Numbered from the stretch's first letter, positions 1 through 9,310 are shown. The stretch: DNA of 64,000 bases from SpSt-539 sp964549445 (GCA_964549445.1 CAZJVS010000012.1:52116-116115), one strand, 5' to 3'. Numbers and translations: made by a program. The notes: generated by a model not told the origin, from the sequence alone.

Positions 1-806
1 TGGTCCGCCTGATCCTGCACCACGCGCGACGTCGCCTCGCTTCGCGATCCCTCATCGACGATGACCCACGCGTAATTCTCCAGCAGCGCCGTCAGGATCG
101 CCCCCAGCTTCGCCGGCCGAAGATCCACGCCTTCCATATCGCGCGGCCGCGCCAGAATGGAGACCCCCGACGAGTGTTTCGCCATCGCATTGCTCAGGAC
201 GCGCTCGTCATACTCCTCCGACTGCTGCGACAATTCCGCCAGCGTAAACGCCGGCGATACGTCGAACATCATCGCGATCTGGCCGAACTGGTAGTCCAGA
301 TCGACCACCGCCGTCTTGCCGCAGTTCAGTTTCGCGAGCTCCGCGGCCAGGTTCGCCGCGACCGTCGTTCCGCCGCACCCGCCGCCCGTTCCGCGAACCG
401 CGATCAGCCGCCCCGACGACCGCCCGCCGTGCTTCTCGACTGCGATCTGCAACGCCGATAGCAACTTTTCCGCATCGACGGGCAGGTCGAGCAGCTCCGA
501 CAGCCGCGCTCGCATCGCCGCCTTGAGCAATCCCGGCTCATTCGGAAGCCCCACTCCCACAACCGTGATGCTCGGATCTTCCCTCGCGAGCGTCCCGATT
601 TGCTCAAGCAGCCGCTCCGCCGATTTGCCGTTCAACAGTACCGTGACCACGTTGGGCCGCGCCTGCTTCGTCGCCGACACGAGGTCCCCCGCATCGGCGT
701 CCCACTCGCCCACGATGCGCAGCCCCTCGATGCTCAGCAGCGCGCTGCGAAGGCTCGAGTCTGCTCCGTCCGGGTGATATGTTGCTACGCGCAGCGTGCG
801 AGACAT
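1..806 (-). CDS. cpaE: CpaE/TadZ-like pilus assembly ATPase, 3' end cut by window edge
   Basis: This reading frame is open from an ATG at 806 to the window edge, giving 268 residues with no stop. Residues 1-125 look like a receiver-like domain, as is usual for CpaE/TadZ. A MinD/ParA-type ATPase domain begins near residue 135. Its P-loop (about residues 140-148) reads GGGCGGTT, so the usual Walker A lysine is replaced by glycine; deviant P-loops are common in TadZ proteins, which localise the Tad machine at the pole. VVDLDYQFGQ follows as the Walker A' region. A GGAG lies just before the ATG. It is the last visible gene of the left Tad cluster, 264 bp downstream of the TadG/vWA gene. The family call is firm; whether it hydrolyses ATP is not clear. 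Confidence 0.8.
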   Translation of the reverse strand, partial: MSRTLRVATYHPDGADSSLRSALLSIEGLRIVGEWDADAGDLVSATKQARPNVVTVLLNGKSAERLLEQIGTLAREDPSITVVGVGLPNEPGLLKAAMRARLSELLDLPVDAEKLLSALQIAVEKHGGRSSGRLIAVRGTGGGCGGTTVAANLAAELAKLNCGKTAVVDLDYQFGQIAMMFDVSPAFTLAELSQQSEEYDERVLSNAMAKHSSGVSILARPRDMEGVDLRPAKLGAILTALLENYAWVIVDEGSRSEATSRVVQDQAD

Positions 807-1070
807 TGCTCCAACCCTGTATGTTCAATCATTTTATGCAGTCTCGCCGAGAGTACCAGCATTCTTCTGCCGCTTCGCCGCGATTCCGTTTCATCATCCC
901 GGCGCCGATAATAATTAAGCGTCGATTCGACGTATCAGTTCCATATCGGCATCAGGGGCTAACCCGAGCGCAGGCAGATTCCCCGCGTCAGCCGCACGGC
1001 TGCGCTGTGGCGGCGCTGAGATAGCTGGCTTGCTTCTCCCCCCTACAGAAATTGCGCGTGCGCCAACGCT
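807..1070. other. Intergenic spacer between tadG-like and cpaE-like genes
   Basis: These 264 bp are locally AT-richer than the flanking genes and hold no convincing ORF. They may carry the promoter of the CpaE-like gene, but I could not identify a clear -35/-10 pair. Confidence 0.4.
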
Positions 1071-2564
1071 CTACTTAATCAATACGGCCACATGCGAATG
1101 CCCGACGAGATTCGAGATGAAATTGTCGATCGTCAGGAAATCCGCCGCTGTCAATCCGAGATTCGGCGGCAGATGGAGATGCCCTCCCCCGCCGAGGGCT
1201 CCGATCGATTCCATCAGGGTATTAGCGCTCGTACCAGGCCTCGAAACATTGCCGACGCTGAGTGCCGCAACCGTGTATCCATCGCGCACGGCCCCTCGAA
1301 TCTGGGGGTCAGGATTGCCGGTTTGGCCGCTTCCATCCGAGATAACCAGAATATATCCCTGGCCATCGGGCACAGATGCGTGCGGAGAATTCAAGGCCGT
1401 ATTTGCTTCGTTGATTCCTGCACCGATGTTCGCGGTAGTTCCGCTCTTGTCGGCGTAAAGCCCATTAATCCGGTTCCGAATCGCACTCATGTCGGTCGTC
1501 AGGTCAACCTCAAAATGCGGGTCATCGGAACTGCGGTTATAGAGTCCCATTTGATCGCCACGGATCTCAGCTCGATCCGCCAGATGATTAACCACTTCCT
1601 TCACAGTCTTTAGCGGCTGCTGTGGCGCAATCGCAAACGAAGCCGGCGAAACGCCGGAGTTGAGATAATCAAAAAAGGTGCGCAAGCCATACTTGTTTCG
1701 GTAGGACGCCGGAATATCGCTGCCCTGCGAGCCTTTAACGTATGAAATAAAATCCGTCCAGTTTCGATTGCTCGCCGGATCGATCGAGGCCGGATACGGG
1801 ACGCTGTCGAGGCCCAACGCTGTCTGAATCGATGCCGCGTTACCCGTCAATGTCTGCAATCCCGCGACGCCGTCACTCCACGTCGTCATGTTGCCGTACG
1901 CCGGGCTCCCCAGCGACTGCCAAAGCTGCTTGAGGTTCATCATCCCATTCGGTGACGCCGCCACCATGTCACCGAGCGCTGCCTCGCTCGACAACTGGCT
2001 GTCGTCGTTCATCGCGGGGCTGTTGTCGATGACGAGCGTAAGTCCCCGCGACTGAATCGCCGCCTGCGCCGTCGCCGACACGTCCGCCGCCGACCGCCCG
2101 ATTATTCTTGCAAAAAGCAACGGCACCGGCCCACTCGGCGATCCCGTCGTTCGCCGTACCGTCACCTCGACCGCATTCGGCGCGCCCGCGCCCACCCCAA
2201 GCCACGTATAGATCTTGTTCTGCCGATCGTATGACGCACGGCCGAGCACGACGTCTGACGCTGCCAGCGTGACATTCCCCGCTCCCACCCAGTTCCGGTC
2301 CACGGTCGTCTGGGCAATGCTGAACGCCGTGTTGAAGTTCAGGTTCGCAAGATTCGGCTGCCGCGCCATCCACCCGGCCACCGCCAGCGCCCCTGCGTCC
2401 GCCGCGCGCTGTGCATCCGACTGAAGCGCATGCAGCATCGTCATTTCCACCCCAAACGCCGAAAACCCTCCGATCACAGGAATCAGTATCGCAACTTTGA
2501 TCAAAGTAACCGCGCGCCGCGATCGATCCGACCCCGCGTTTCGCTCTCGCTTTTGCCCTGCCAT
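1071..2564 (-). CDS. TadG-like protein with von Willebrand A domain (copy 1)
   Basis: A cytoplasmic basic start is followed by one membrane segment (VTLIKVAILIPVIGGFSAFG) and a pseudopilin-like helix, which is the TadG-like N-terminal module. A von Willebrand A domain follows from about residue 175 to the end. The first metal-binding motif reads DNSPA instead of DxSxS, so metal binding may be weakened; the later ISDG strand is present. Such proteins are minor pilin or adhesin components of the Tad pilus. I chose the ATG at 2564 because GGGAGG sits 9 nt before it; a GTG at 2612 overlapping the cpaB stop is the alternative. It is translationally close to cpaB. The C-terminus ends HVAVLIK, nearly the same as in the other two copies. 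Confidence 0.82.
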   Translation of the reverse strand: MAGQKRERNAGSDRSRRAVTLIKVAILIPVIGGFSAFGVEMTMLHALQSDAQRAADAGALAVAGWMARQPNLANLNFNTAFSIAQTTVDRNWVGAGNVTLAASDVVLGRASYDRQNKIYTWLGVGAGAPNAVEVTVRRTTGSPSGPVPLLFARIIGRSAADVSATAQAAIQSRGLTLVIDNSPAMNDDSQLSSEAALGDMVAASPNGMMNLKQLWQSLGSPAYGNMTTWSDGVAGLQTLTGNAASIQTALGLDSVPYPASIDPASNRNWTDFISYVKGSQGSDIPASYRNKYGLRTFFDYLNSGVSPASFAIAPQQPLKTVKEVVNHLADRAEIRGDQMGLYNRSSDDPHFEVDLTTDMSAIRNRINGLYADKSGTTANIGAGINEANTALNSPHASVPDGQGYILVISDGSGQTGNPDPQIRGAVRDGYTVAALSVGNVSRPGTSANTLMESIGALGGGGHLHLPPNLGLTAADFLTIDNFISNLVGHSHVAVLIK

Positions 2565-2608
2565 GACCGTCATCCTCCCGCTTTCCTGCCCTGGTGCGAA
2601 GCGTTGCC

Positions 2609-3580
2609 TCACCCCGGCGATTTCGTCCGGGGCGTCTCTTTCTCCGGTTCGGGCGGCGTGCCTTCCCGCGACTCCTCCGCTTCTTCGGATTCGTCGGCGC
2701 CCTTCCCGTCCGGATTAAACACGCGCTTCTCACGATTCGATCCGCGCCACACCTCGATCACCGTCGACGGCGGGCGTTTAGGTTCCACTTTTTCCGGCGG
2801 TGGAGGAGGAGGTGCGACGACCACCGGCGGTTCCACCTTTGGAAACCCCATCGCATCTCGCAGCGTCACGGCCTCACTCGGCCCGTTCGCCGCACTCTTG
2901 TCCCGCAGGATGAGCTGAACCCGCGCGTTCGACGCCGCCACGGCGCTCAATCCGATGCTCTGTTTCGATGTCAATGCCAGCGTCACCGACCGCGGAAGTT
3001 CCGCCTCCGATCGCACCTGCGTGCCGCGCTCGGCGCTGCCCGTCGGCATATCCGACTGATTCACCGCCAATACCATGATTCCGTGCAGGATCGGCTTCGC
3101 CACAAGCTCAAGCGCGTTGCCATCCGTGTTCGGCAGAACCGCGAGCACATCCACACGGTCCCCCGGCTCCACGAATCCCGCTCCACCCTGGATCGCGTCC
3201 ACCTTTACCGGCACCGCGCAAGTCTCGGGCTTGGCCATCAGAATCGCCTTCAACAAGGAAGGCGTGCCTATCGGAAAGAGGTCCGCGTCGGTGATCGGCC
3301 GGCCCTTGCCGATCGGCCGCTTGGCAAATCGCAACAGCGAAACGTTGTTATCCACCGGAAACATCCGCGCCGCCGAGGACACATACTCCTCCGGCGGATT
3401 CCCCGGTTCCGTCCACTCCACCGATTCCACGAGATGCGGCGCCACGCGCTGATACTCGTCAATGTTCTCGATCGCGACGAAATACCGCGGCCGCGCGGGT
3501 GGTTTGACACGGAAGTAGTTCAATACCCCCAGCGTAACCACGCCGCCGACAAAGATGGGAATGACAGTCCCGAGTTTCAA
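2609..3580 (-). CDS. cpaB: Flp pilus assembly protein CpaB (RcpC)
   Basis: The protein has 323 residues with an N-terminal membrane segment (TVIPIFVGGVVTLGVLNYF), then an SAF-like domain (RPIGKGRPITDADLF) and the CpaB core containing EPGDRVDVLAVL and a late VTLALTSKQ strand. CpaB lies in the periplasm and works with the outer-membrane secretin of the Tad system. No secretin gene is visible here, so it must be beyond the window or elsewhere. The C-terminal 70 residues are rich in Pro, Glu and Lys and probably disordered. It lies between tadE (61 bp upstream) and the TadG-like gene, clearly in one operon. Confidence 0.85.
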   Translation of the reverse strand: MKLGTVIPIFVGGVVTLGVLNYFRVKPPARPRYFVAIENIDEYQRVAPHLVESVEWTEPGNPPEEYVSSAARMFPVDNNVSLLRFAKRPIGKGRPITDADLFPIGTPSLLKAILMAKPETCAVPVKVDAIQGGAGFVEPGDRVDVLAVLPNTDGNALELVAKPILHGIMVLAVNQSDMPTGSAERGTQVRSEAELPRSVTLALTSKQSIGLSAVAASNARVQLILRDKSAANGPSEAVTLRDAMGFPKVEPPVVVAPPPPPPEKVEPKRPPSTVIEVWRGSNREKRVFNPDGKGADESEEAEESREGTPPEPEKETPRTKSPG

Positions 3581-3641
3581 GCCCGTTGCTCCGTTTCCGG
3601 CGATGGACGACCCTCGATCGTCGCGCTTCCGCTCCGGCGCA

Positions 3642-4064
3642 CTATGTCTCTGTCTCCCGACGAAACGACGACACCACCTGGATCTGGGTGATGTTCAACC
3701 AGCCGAAAAACTGTCCGACGATCGATGCCTTATTGTAAGGCACCGTAATGGTTACTGTCTCGTAAGGCTGTCCCGATGTCGCGCGCGTAATGCCCACCGT
3801 GTACGAATACTTCGCCTTCGTCAGTCCCATATTGTTCATCACTTCGTCGACTCTTGCCTCGATGTTGGGCGTCGTCGCAGATGGCAATGTCGCATAACGC
3901 GCCCCGACTCGACTCGCCGTCGTCATCGACTGCTTGAAAAAGAACAGCCAGCCGAATTCGATGATCCCCATCAGGATCAGAATGAGCACCGGCGAGATTA
4001 CCGCCATCTCCACGGCCGCGATGCCGCTCCGTTGATGACGTCGTCCGCGTCTGTTTGTCAACAT
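3642..4064 (-). CDS. tadE: TadE-like minor pilin (copy 1)
   Basis: This is a 140-residue protein with the TadE signature: a short Arg-rich leader, then GIAAVEMAVISPVLILILMGIIEFGWLF, which combines the pseudopilin Glu and one membrane helix. The rest is an extracytoplasmic domain with NPY-like QPYETVTITVPY. TadE pseudopilins are processed by the prepilin peptidase and are needed for pilus assembly. The start at 4064 lies one base after the stop of the peptidase gene, so the two are probably translationally coupled. The longer in-frame extension upstream overlaps the peptidase gene and is rejected. Confidence 0.85.
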   Translation of the reverse strand: MLTNRRGRRHQRSGIAAVEMAVISPVLILILMGIIEFGWLFFFKQSMTTASRVGARYATLPSATTPNIEARVDEVMNNMGLTKAKYSYTVGITRATSGQPYETVTITVPYNKASIVGQFFGWLNITQIQVVSSFRRETET

Positions 4065-4065
4065 G

Positions 4066-4632
4066 TCAGTACCCCAAACCGAGCGTCCGCGACGCCAGCA
4101 CGACAATGCCCCCGAGGCCGAAGAACGCCCCGCACGGCATCGAAACCCGACCTGCATTCAGTTGCTCATACGACGCATAGTTCGGATCGAGTATCCGCTC
4201 CGACGCCAATTTGCCAGCGATCATGGTCATGTTCGTCAGATGGGCCCGCCGATCCCGCGAAACGAGCATCGCCGCCAATCCGTAGACGCCGCCGGCTAGT
4301 CCACCGACCACCAGCGTGTACAGGCACCCCATCGGGCCGGTAAACGCACCGATGGCCGCCAGGAACTTCACGTCGCCCGCGCCCATCGTGCCGAACGCGT
4401 ACAACGGCAGTAATACCGCGAGACCGGTTGCAACGCCGAAAAGCGACGCCTTCAGCCCGCCGAGTCCGCCGTAGAACGTCAGGACCGCGACCCCGGCCGC
4501 GATGATCGCCACGTTCAGCCGGTTCCCAATCCGGCGCGCGCTGACATCGGTGTACATTCCCGCCGCGATCAGCGGAAACGCCACGATCAGCGCCGCTACT
4601 TCGGACCCGCCCGACAGCATCCCGGACTCCAT
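4066..4632 (-). CDS. cpaA: Type IV prepilin peptidase, A24 family (CpaA/TadV)
   Basis: The protein has 188 residues with about six hydrophobic segments. Both catalytic aspartates of the A24A family are visible: one in YTDVSARRIGN near residue 29 and one in the GAGD motif (GTMGAGDVKFLAAIG) near residue 86. The short length without an N-methylation domain is typical of TadV/CpaA, which cleaves Flp prepilin and the TadE/TadF pseudopilins at the inner membrane. It lies 75 bp after flp copy 1, with a strong hairpin between, and just before tadE. Confidence 0.88.
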   Translation of the reverse strand: MESGMLSGGSEVAALIVAFPLIAAGMYTDVSARRIGNRLNVAIIAAGVAVLTFYGGLGGLKASLFGVATGLAVLLPLYAFGTMGAGDVKFLAAIGAFTGPMGCLYTLVVGGLAGGVYGLAAMLVSRDRRAHLTNMTMIAGKLASERILDPNYASYEQLNAGRVSMPCGAFFGLGGIVVLASRTLGLGY

Positions 4633-4661
4633 CCACGTCCTGCCGCGACGGCCTCATATCG

Positions 4662-4690
4662 CCCACGGCGGCGCATTGCGCCGCCGTGGG
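4662..4690 (-). promoter_or_regulatory. 12-bp GC stem-loop downstream of flp copy 1
   Basis: A perfect 12-bp inverted repeat (CCCACGGCGGCG) with a 5-nt loop starts 18 bp after the flp stop and lies before the peptidase gene. No T-run follows, so it is more likely an mRNA 3' stabiliser or partial attenuator than a full terminator. The second flp gene has the same arrangement. Confidence 0.7.
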
Positions 4691-4707
4691 GCTGCATTTG
4701 ATGCCGC

Positions 4708-4902
4708 CTACGAGCCGCCGCCGCCGCCCGTATTCAGGTTGCTGGCCGTCGTATTGAAAGTGGTCGAGACGTTCTGGCCGAGCGTCTGAATGGCTACCAG
4801 CGCCACCACGATGATCAGGGCCAGCATGACCGCGTATTCCGTGGCCGTCGGCGCCTCTTCCGACCGAACAAATCGCTGGATCTTTGTCACAAGCGTCTTC
4901 AT
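4708..4902 (-). CDS. flp: Flp-type pilin (copy 1)
   Basis: This is a 64-residue Flp prepilin. After a short basic leader it has the signature APTATEYAVMLALIIVVALVAI, with the Glu-Tyr pair and a single hydrophobic helix, and it ends in a glycine tail (GGGGGS). The residue before the expected cleavage site is Ala, whereas copy 2 has the usual Gly. A good ribosome site (AGGAG) precedes the ATG. It is the first gene of the left Tad cluster and probably the major fibre subunit, assembled at the inner membrane after cleavage by the peptidase encoded just downstream. Confidence 0.92.
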   Translation of the reverse strand: MKTLVTKIQRFVRSEEAPTATEYAVMLALIIVVALVAIQTLGQNVSTTFNTTASNLNTGGGGGS

Positions 4903-5361
4903 AAACTCTACTCCTATCCCACGAACAACAAATCCCGTGTCCCCGTTGGACCTTTCGCTCGCGCACGCGCGCGATCAAAGCACACAAAACACTCTGCACT
5001 TCTTCGCCTGCGCCGAATGCGAGTGGACGTGGTTCCCTCCCAGTTTCGGTCAGACTCGCCCATCAAGTCGCCGGCGCTGTGTGCGTCCCGTTGGTTTCGA
5101 GCTCTGACCCCGGCGATGAGAGACTACCTGAGGCTATCCAACGTTCACAAATGCTGTCAATACTCCGTTCGGGTGAGTCAATCCGGAACCCCCCATTGGA
5201 CGCGGAAAACGCGACTTATTTCTCGGAATTCGCGCGTACCGCCGCAAAACGACTGGCCATTCAGAGGGAACTCGCATGAGCGAATGTGCGTGATCGCTGA
5301 AGGCTCGCGGTCGCATCGCCCCGCGCGGGATATCGCGGTACGCCGCCGGATGAAAGGCTTC
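4903..5361. other. Gene-free spacer between the two Tad gene groups
   Basis: These 459 bp lie between flp copy 1 (which reads leftwards) and the end of the third TadG-like gene. I see no convincing ORF, RNA gene or terminator. It should hold the promoter for the left Tad operon, but no clear sigma-70 or sigma-54 site was found. Confidence 0.5.
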
Positions 5362-7275
5362 CTACCGAATCAGGATCGACTGCCGATCCCCGCCCAGCGT
5401 GCGAAACGCCTCGCGAAGCTGCTCGCGGTAATCGTCAATCGACCCCGTCGCATGAAACGCCGAGCCGTGCCCGATCTGAACGATTTCGTTCAATAAGTCC
5501 ATGTCTGCGTCCGCGCCCACCCCGACCGCGTGAATCGTCATCCCCGCGTTCGCCGCCTGCGTCGCCTTTTGGATCGCGTACGACCTTCCGGCCGCATAGC
5601 TCGAACTGCCGTTCGATCCCACGTTCGCCCGTCCGTCCGTCAGGAGGAAGATGACCTTCGTCGTTCCCGCCCGTGCCCGTGCCGACTGCAATTCCTTGAT
5701 CGCCTCATTGATCCCGCCGCCTGTGTTCGTGTTGTTGTCAAAATGATTCGACTGTCGTTGAGTCAGCTTCACGTGGACCTGCGAGTGCGTAATCGTCAGG
5801 TTCACTTCGTGTCGCGCAGTTGTCGCGAAGGTCTCAAGCGAAAGCTGATCGAAGCTGTCCAGCGTCGTCAGGTAGTTGACCACCTCGCCCACCGAATCCT
5901 TCACCGCTTGCAGCGGCTGCTCCGGCGTATTCACCAGTTCGGGCGTCTGATCGTTCGACGAGTTGTCTTCCAGGAGGTAGTTCACGATCGTTTTCAGTCC
6001 ATACCGATTCCGGAGGTTTGGGTCCGTCTCGACCATCTCCGTGTCGTTCGCCCGCACGTAATCGATGTATTCCGTCCAGCTCCCGTCATCGAACGGCCAC
6101 GACGCCGCCTGCGTCAATTCATTGCTGTCGATGTGATTGTCGCCGTTGCCGGGCCCGCCCCGATACTTTCCGCCGCTCTTCCTGCTCCGCCAGCCGGCCA
6201 GACCGGTCAGCACCTGCACGCGATTGCGATACTCCGTCGCGCTGCCGTCATATTGGCCGCTCAACAGCGCCGACCGCTCCGCCGACGAGTAACCGGATTC
6301 CGTAAGATTCGCGATGATGTCCGATTGGGTCGTCGTTGAGCCGCTCGGAATGTAATACAACCCCGAGTCCGCCGTAGGGTTGTACGCCCCAAGCGTCAGC
6401 GCCGTGCCCCATCCCGTCATCCAGCCCCACCGCGGCCCGGCCGGATCCGTCGTTCCGCCGGGCGGCTCTGCCCCCGGATTCGGGTTGCCGCCTTGGCTGT
6501 TCGGTGAACCGGGCCCTGTGCCCGGCTGATCATTCTGATTTCCCGGATTTCCCGGCGGCGGCGGATCGACACCATTCCCGACGCCGTTATTGCCCTTTGT
6601 CTTTGGCAGGTTGATCCAAACATCCTTGAGGTTGATCTGCGTGCCCGGATTCGTGCCGCCCGAATCCGACGGGTGCGCCTTGTAGTGCTTCAATTCGCTG
6701 TCGTCGTTCATTGACCCCGAAAGATCGACCACCAACGCGATGTCGCGCGGAATCAGCGCCGACCGCGCCGTCGCCGACACATCCGCGCTCGAACGGCCCA
6801 GAAGTCGCGCAAACAGCAGCGGAATCGGCCCCGATGGCGAGTTGCTCGTTCGTCGCACCGTGACCTGCGCAGCATTCGGCGCCACCGTCGCCGACCCCGA
6901 CCACGAAAATCCACCCGTCGACGTGTTGAACGCCGCCCGCCCCAGCGTTAGGTCCGATGTGTCCAGCGTGACGGTCGCGTTCGCAACCGGGTTGCGATTC
7001 ACCATGTCCTGCGCGACCGCCAATGCGCTCGCCTGGTTTACCGTGACCGAGCCGTTTGTATGCGTCATCCAGTTCGTCACGCCCAGCGCCGCCGCATCCG
7101 CCGCCCGCTGCAAGTCGGCCTGAACCGCCTGCAACATGGTCATCTCGACGCCAAGTGCCGCGAAACCCGCGATCACCGGCAGCATGATCGCCACTTTGAT
7201 CACGACCGCAGCCCGCCGTCGCCAATCCGGCACACGTCTGCGACGACCTGAGCCAGCTTCTCGCCTGCCTGTCAT
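5362..7275 (-). CDS. TadG-like protein with canonical von Willebrand A domain (copy 3)
   Basis: At 637 residues this is the largest of the three TadG/vWA paralogues. It has the same N-terminal membrane and pseudopilin-like module (VVIKVAIMLPVIAGFAALGVEMTML), then a vWA domain with an intact metal site, DLSGS, and a later LLTDGRA strand. A Pro/Gly/Asn-rich insert at about residues 220-285 is absent from the other copies and is probably a flexible linker. The C-terminus ends SILIR, like the others. The ATG at 7275 was chosen because GGGAGG lies 7 nt upstream; an ATG two codons earlier sits too close. It is the last gene of the right Tad group, 57 bp after copy 2. Confidence 0.82.
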   Translation of the reverse strand: MTGRREAGSGRRRRVPDWRRRAAVVIKVAIMLPVIAGFAALGVEMTMLQAVQADLQRAADAAALGVTNWMTHTNGSVTVNQASALAVAQDMVNRNPVANATVTLDTSDLTLGRAAFNTSTGGFSWSGSATVAPNAAQVTVRRTSNSPSGPIPLLFARLLGRSSADVSATARSALIPRDIALVVDLSGSMNDDSELKHYKAHPSDSGGTNPGTQINLKDVWINLPKTKGNNGVGNGVDPPPPGNPGNQNDQPGTGPGSPNSQGGNPNPGAEPPGGTTDPAGPRWGWMTGWGTALTLGAYNPTADSGLYYIPSGSTTTQSDIIANLTESGYSSAERSALLSGQYDGSATEYRNRVQVLTGLAGWRSRKSGGKYRGGPGNGDNHIDSNELTQAASWPFDDGSWTEYIDYVRANDTEMVETDPNLRNRYGLKTIVNYLLEDNSSNDQTPELVNTPEQPLQAVKDSVGEVVNYLTTLDSFDQLSLETFATTARHEVNLTITHSQVHVKLTQRQSNHFDNNTNTGGGINEAIKELQSARARAGTTKVIFLLTDGRANVGSNGSSSYAAGRSYAIQKATQAANAGMTIHAVGVGADADMDLLNEIVQIGHGSAFHATGSIDDYREQLREAFRTLGGDRQSILIR

Positions 7276-7332
7276 TGACATGCCTCCCGCTCTCCCCCGC
7301 CGGCCGGCCCTCCCGGCAGCACGTCGCCTTCC

Positions 7333-8805
7333 CTAGCGAATGAGAACCGCGACGTGTGACAATCCCTGAGTTCTCGACAGGAACTGCTTGATCTGCGCGA
7401 AGTACGGCGCGAAGTCGGTGTACGGCGGAATATGCAAATGCCCGCCGCCGCCGGTCGTCCCGATCCAGTCCATCAAGTCGTACGCGCTTGTGCCGGGCCG
7501 CGACGCATGACCCAGGCTCAGCGCCGCAACCACGCATCCGTTTCCGACCGCCTTGTTCACGTGCGACCGGTACGAATTCCCGTTCTGACTCAGTCCGTCC
7601 GAAATCACCAGGATGAACTTCTGCCCAGCTGGCACCGATCCCAGATTGGTCTCAGCGTGCTGAATGCCCGCTCCAAGGTTGTGCGTGTTGCCCGTCGCGT
7701 CCGCGACCATGGGGGTGATGTGGCTTCGCACCAGGTTCATGTCCGAAGTGAGGTCGGTCGTGAAGTGCCACGACTGGTTCCCGTTGTTGACGTTCATCTG
7801 GTCGCCGCGGATCTCGGCTTGGTCTGCCAGCCACAGCACCGTCTGCTTCAGTCCGTACAGCGGCATCTGCCGCGTCGCGGCCAGGGCCGGCGATCCGTCC
7901 TCCGACGATTGCACTTCGTTCAAGTATTGGATGAAGGTCCGCAACCCGAATTTGTTCTTATATGCCCCGCGCGAGTTGTTTCCCTGGTACCCGATGTATC
8001 CGCTCCACGTCCCTCCCATGCCCGTCGGATACGCCACGCCGTTCAATCCGAGCGAATTCATGATGGACGTCGCATTGCCGGTCAGCGTCGGCATCGACGC
8101 CGCGTCGTTGTGCCAGACGTTCATGTTTCCAAAGCTCGGACTGCCCAAATCGTTCCAGATCTGCTTGGCGTTCATCGTCCCCGTCGGAGCTGCGGCCACC
8201 ATGTCGCCCAGGGCGGACTCGCTGATCAACTCGCTGTCGTTGTTCATTTCCCCGCTGTTGTCGACAACCACCGCCCACGTCCGCGCGGCGATCGCCGCCT
8301 GTGCCACCGCCGACACATCCGCCGCCGATCGACCGATGATCTTCGCAAAGAGCAGCGGCACCGCCCCGCTCGGCGAATCCGACGTCCGCCGCACAGTCAC
8401 CTGCGCCGCATTCGATGGGTTCTGCCCCGCCCCGCTCCATGTGTACGACTGCCCCGCAGCGTCATACGCCGCCCGCCCGAGTACGACGTCGCCGGCCGCC
8501 AGCGTCACCGTCGCATTACCGACGTAATTTCGATTGACGGTTTCCTGCGCGATTCCGAATGCCTGATTCGAATCGATGTTGTTCAAACTCGGCTGCCGCG
8601 CCATCCACCCCGCCACCGCCAGCGCCGCCGCGTCTGCCGCCCGCTGTGCGTCGTTCTGCAGCGCGTGCAGCATCGTCATCTCAACGCCGAACGCCGCGAA
8701 TCCTCCGATCACGGGCACGAGGAGCGCCACCTTGACCAGCACGGTCGCCCGTCGTCGTTCGCCGATCGCAGCCCACCGTCGAATCCCTGCGCTTCTCGCC
8801 GACAT
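7333..8805 (-). CDS. TadG-like protein with von Willebrand A domain (copy 2)
   Basis: This 490-residue protein is most like copy 1 through its length, with shared stretches such as MTMLHALQ, AGWMARQP and HVAVLI. It has the TadG-like N-terminal membrane module, then a vWA domain whose metal motif reads DNSGE rather than DxSxS, so the last position is changed. LVISDGLSQ is the later vWA strand. The start at 8805 follows a purine-rich AAGGGCAAGG; upstream in-frame starts overlap tadE copy 2. It probably arose together with copy 1 by duplication of a tadE-tadG block. Confidence 0.8.
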   Translation of the reverse strand: MSARSAGIRRWAAIGERRRATVLVKVALLVPVIGGFAAFGVEMTMLHALQNDAQRAADAAALAVAGWMARQPSLNNIDSNQAFGIAQETVNRNYVGNATVTLAAGDVVLGRAAYDAAGQSYTWSGAGQNPSNAAQVTVRRTSDSPSGAVPLLFAKIIGRSAADVSAVAQAAIAARTWAVVVDNSGEMNNDSELISESALGDMVAAAPTGTMNAKQIWNDLGSPSFGNMNVWHNDAASMPTLTGNATSIMNSLGLNGVAYPTGMGGTWSGYIGYQGNNSRGAYKNKFGLRTFIQYLNEVQSSEDGSPALAATRQMPLYGLKQTVLWLADQAEIRGDQMNVNNGNQSWHFTTDLTSDMNLVRSHITPMVADATGNTHNLGAGIQHAETNLGSVPAGQKFILVISDGLSQNGNSYRSHVNKAVGNGCVVAALSLGHASRPGTSAYDLMDWIGTTGGGGHLHIPPYTDFAPYFAQIKQFLSRTQGLSHVAVLIR

Positions 8806-8872
8806 CGCCTTGCCCTTTCGACCCCCCAGCGCCTCGTCTCTATCCAGCATCCGCGCCGTCACACGCCGCGGC

Positions 8873-9310
8873 TCAACTTCCACTCGAACCCAGGACCTCG
8901 CGTCGAAACGTTGTCTCCGCCTTCAGTTGCTGAATGTTCAGCCAGTTGAAAAAACCTCCCAGCAGCGACAGGTTGTTCGTGTATGGCATGACGATCTCGA
9001 CCTTCTCGTACGGATTCTGCGTTGTCCCGCGCGTGATCGTGATCGTGTACTGAAACTTGTTCTTGCTCAGCCCCATCCCGCTCATCGCGTTATCGATGTC
9101 GGAGGTCACTTCGGTATTCGTCGTCCCCGCCATGCTCGCCGTGCGCGCGCCGACCCTTGAAGCCGTCGTCATCGATTGCTTGACGTGAAACAGCCAGCCG
9201 AACTCGATGGTCCCCAGCAGCAGCAACAGGAGCACCGGCGTAACCACCGCCATCTCCACCACCGCCGCACCGCGACGAACATGTGCAGTCTGTCGCATCG
9301 GTCCCTTCAT
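8873..9310 (-). CDS. tadE: TadE-like minor pilin (copy 2)
   Basis: The protein has 145 residues and resembles copy 1 closely: GAAVVEMAVVTPVLLLLLLGTIEFGWLF, then KQSMTTASRVGAR (identical in both) and a variable extracytoplasmic domain ending TTFRRE. The role is as for copy 1, a pseudopilin needed for Tad pilus assembly and processed by the prepilin peptidase. Only one peptidase gene is visible, so the left-cluster enzyme probably serves both sets. A start at 9298 is equally possible. Confidence 0.85.
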   Translation of the reverse strand: MKGPMRQTAHVRRGAAVVEMAVVTPVLLLLLLGTIEFGWLFHVKQSMTTASRVGARTASMAGTTNTEVTSDIDNAMSGMGLSKNKFQYTITITRGTTQNPYEKVEIVMPYTNNLSLLGGFFNWLNIQQLKAETTFRREVLGSSGS

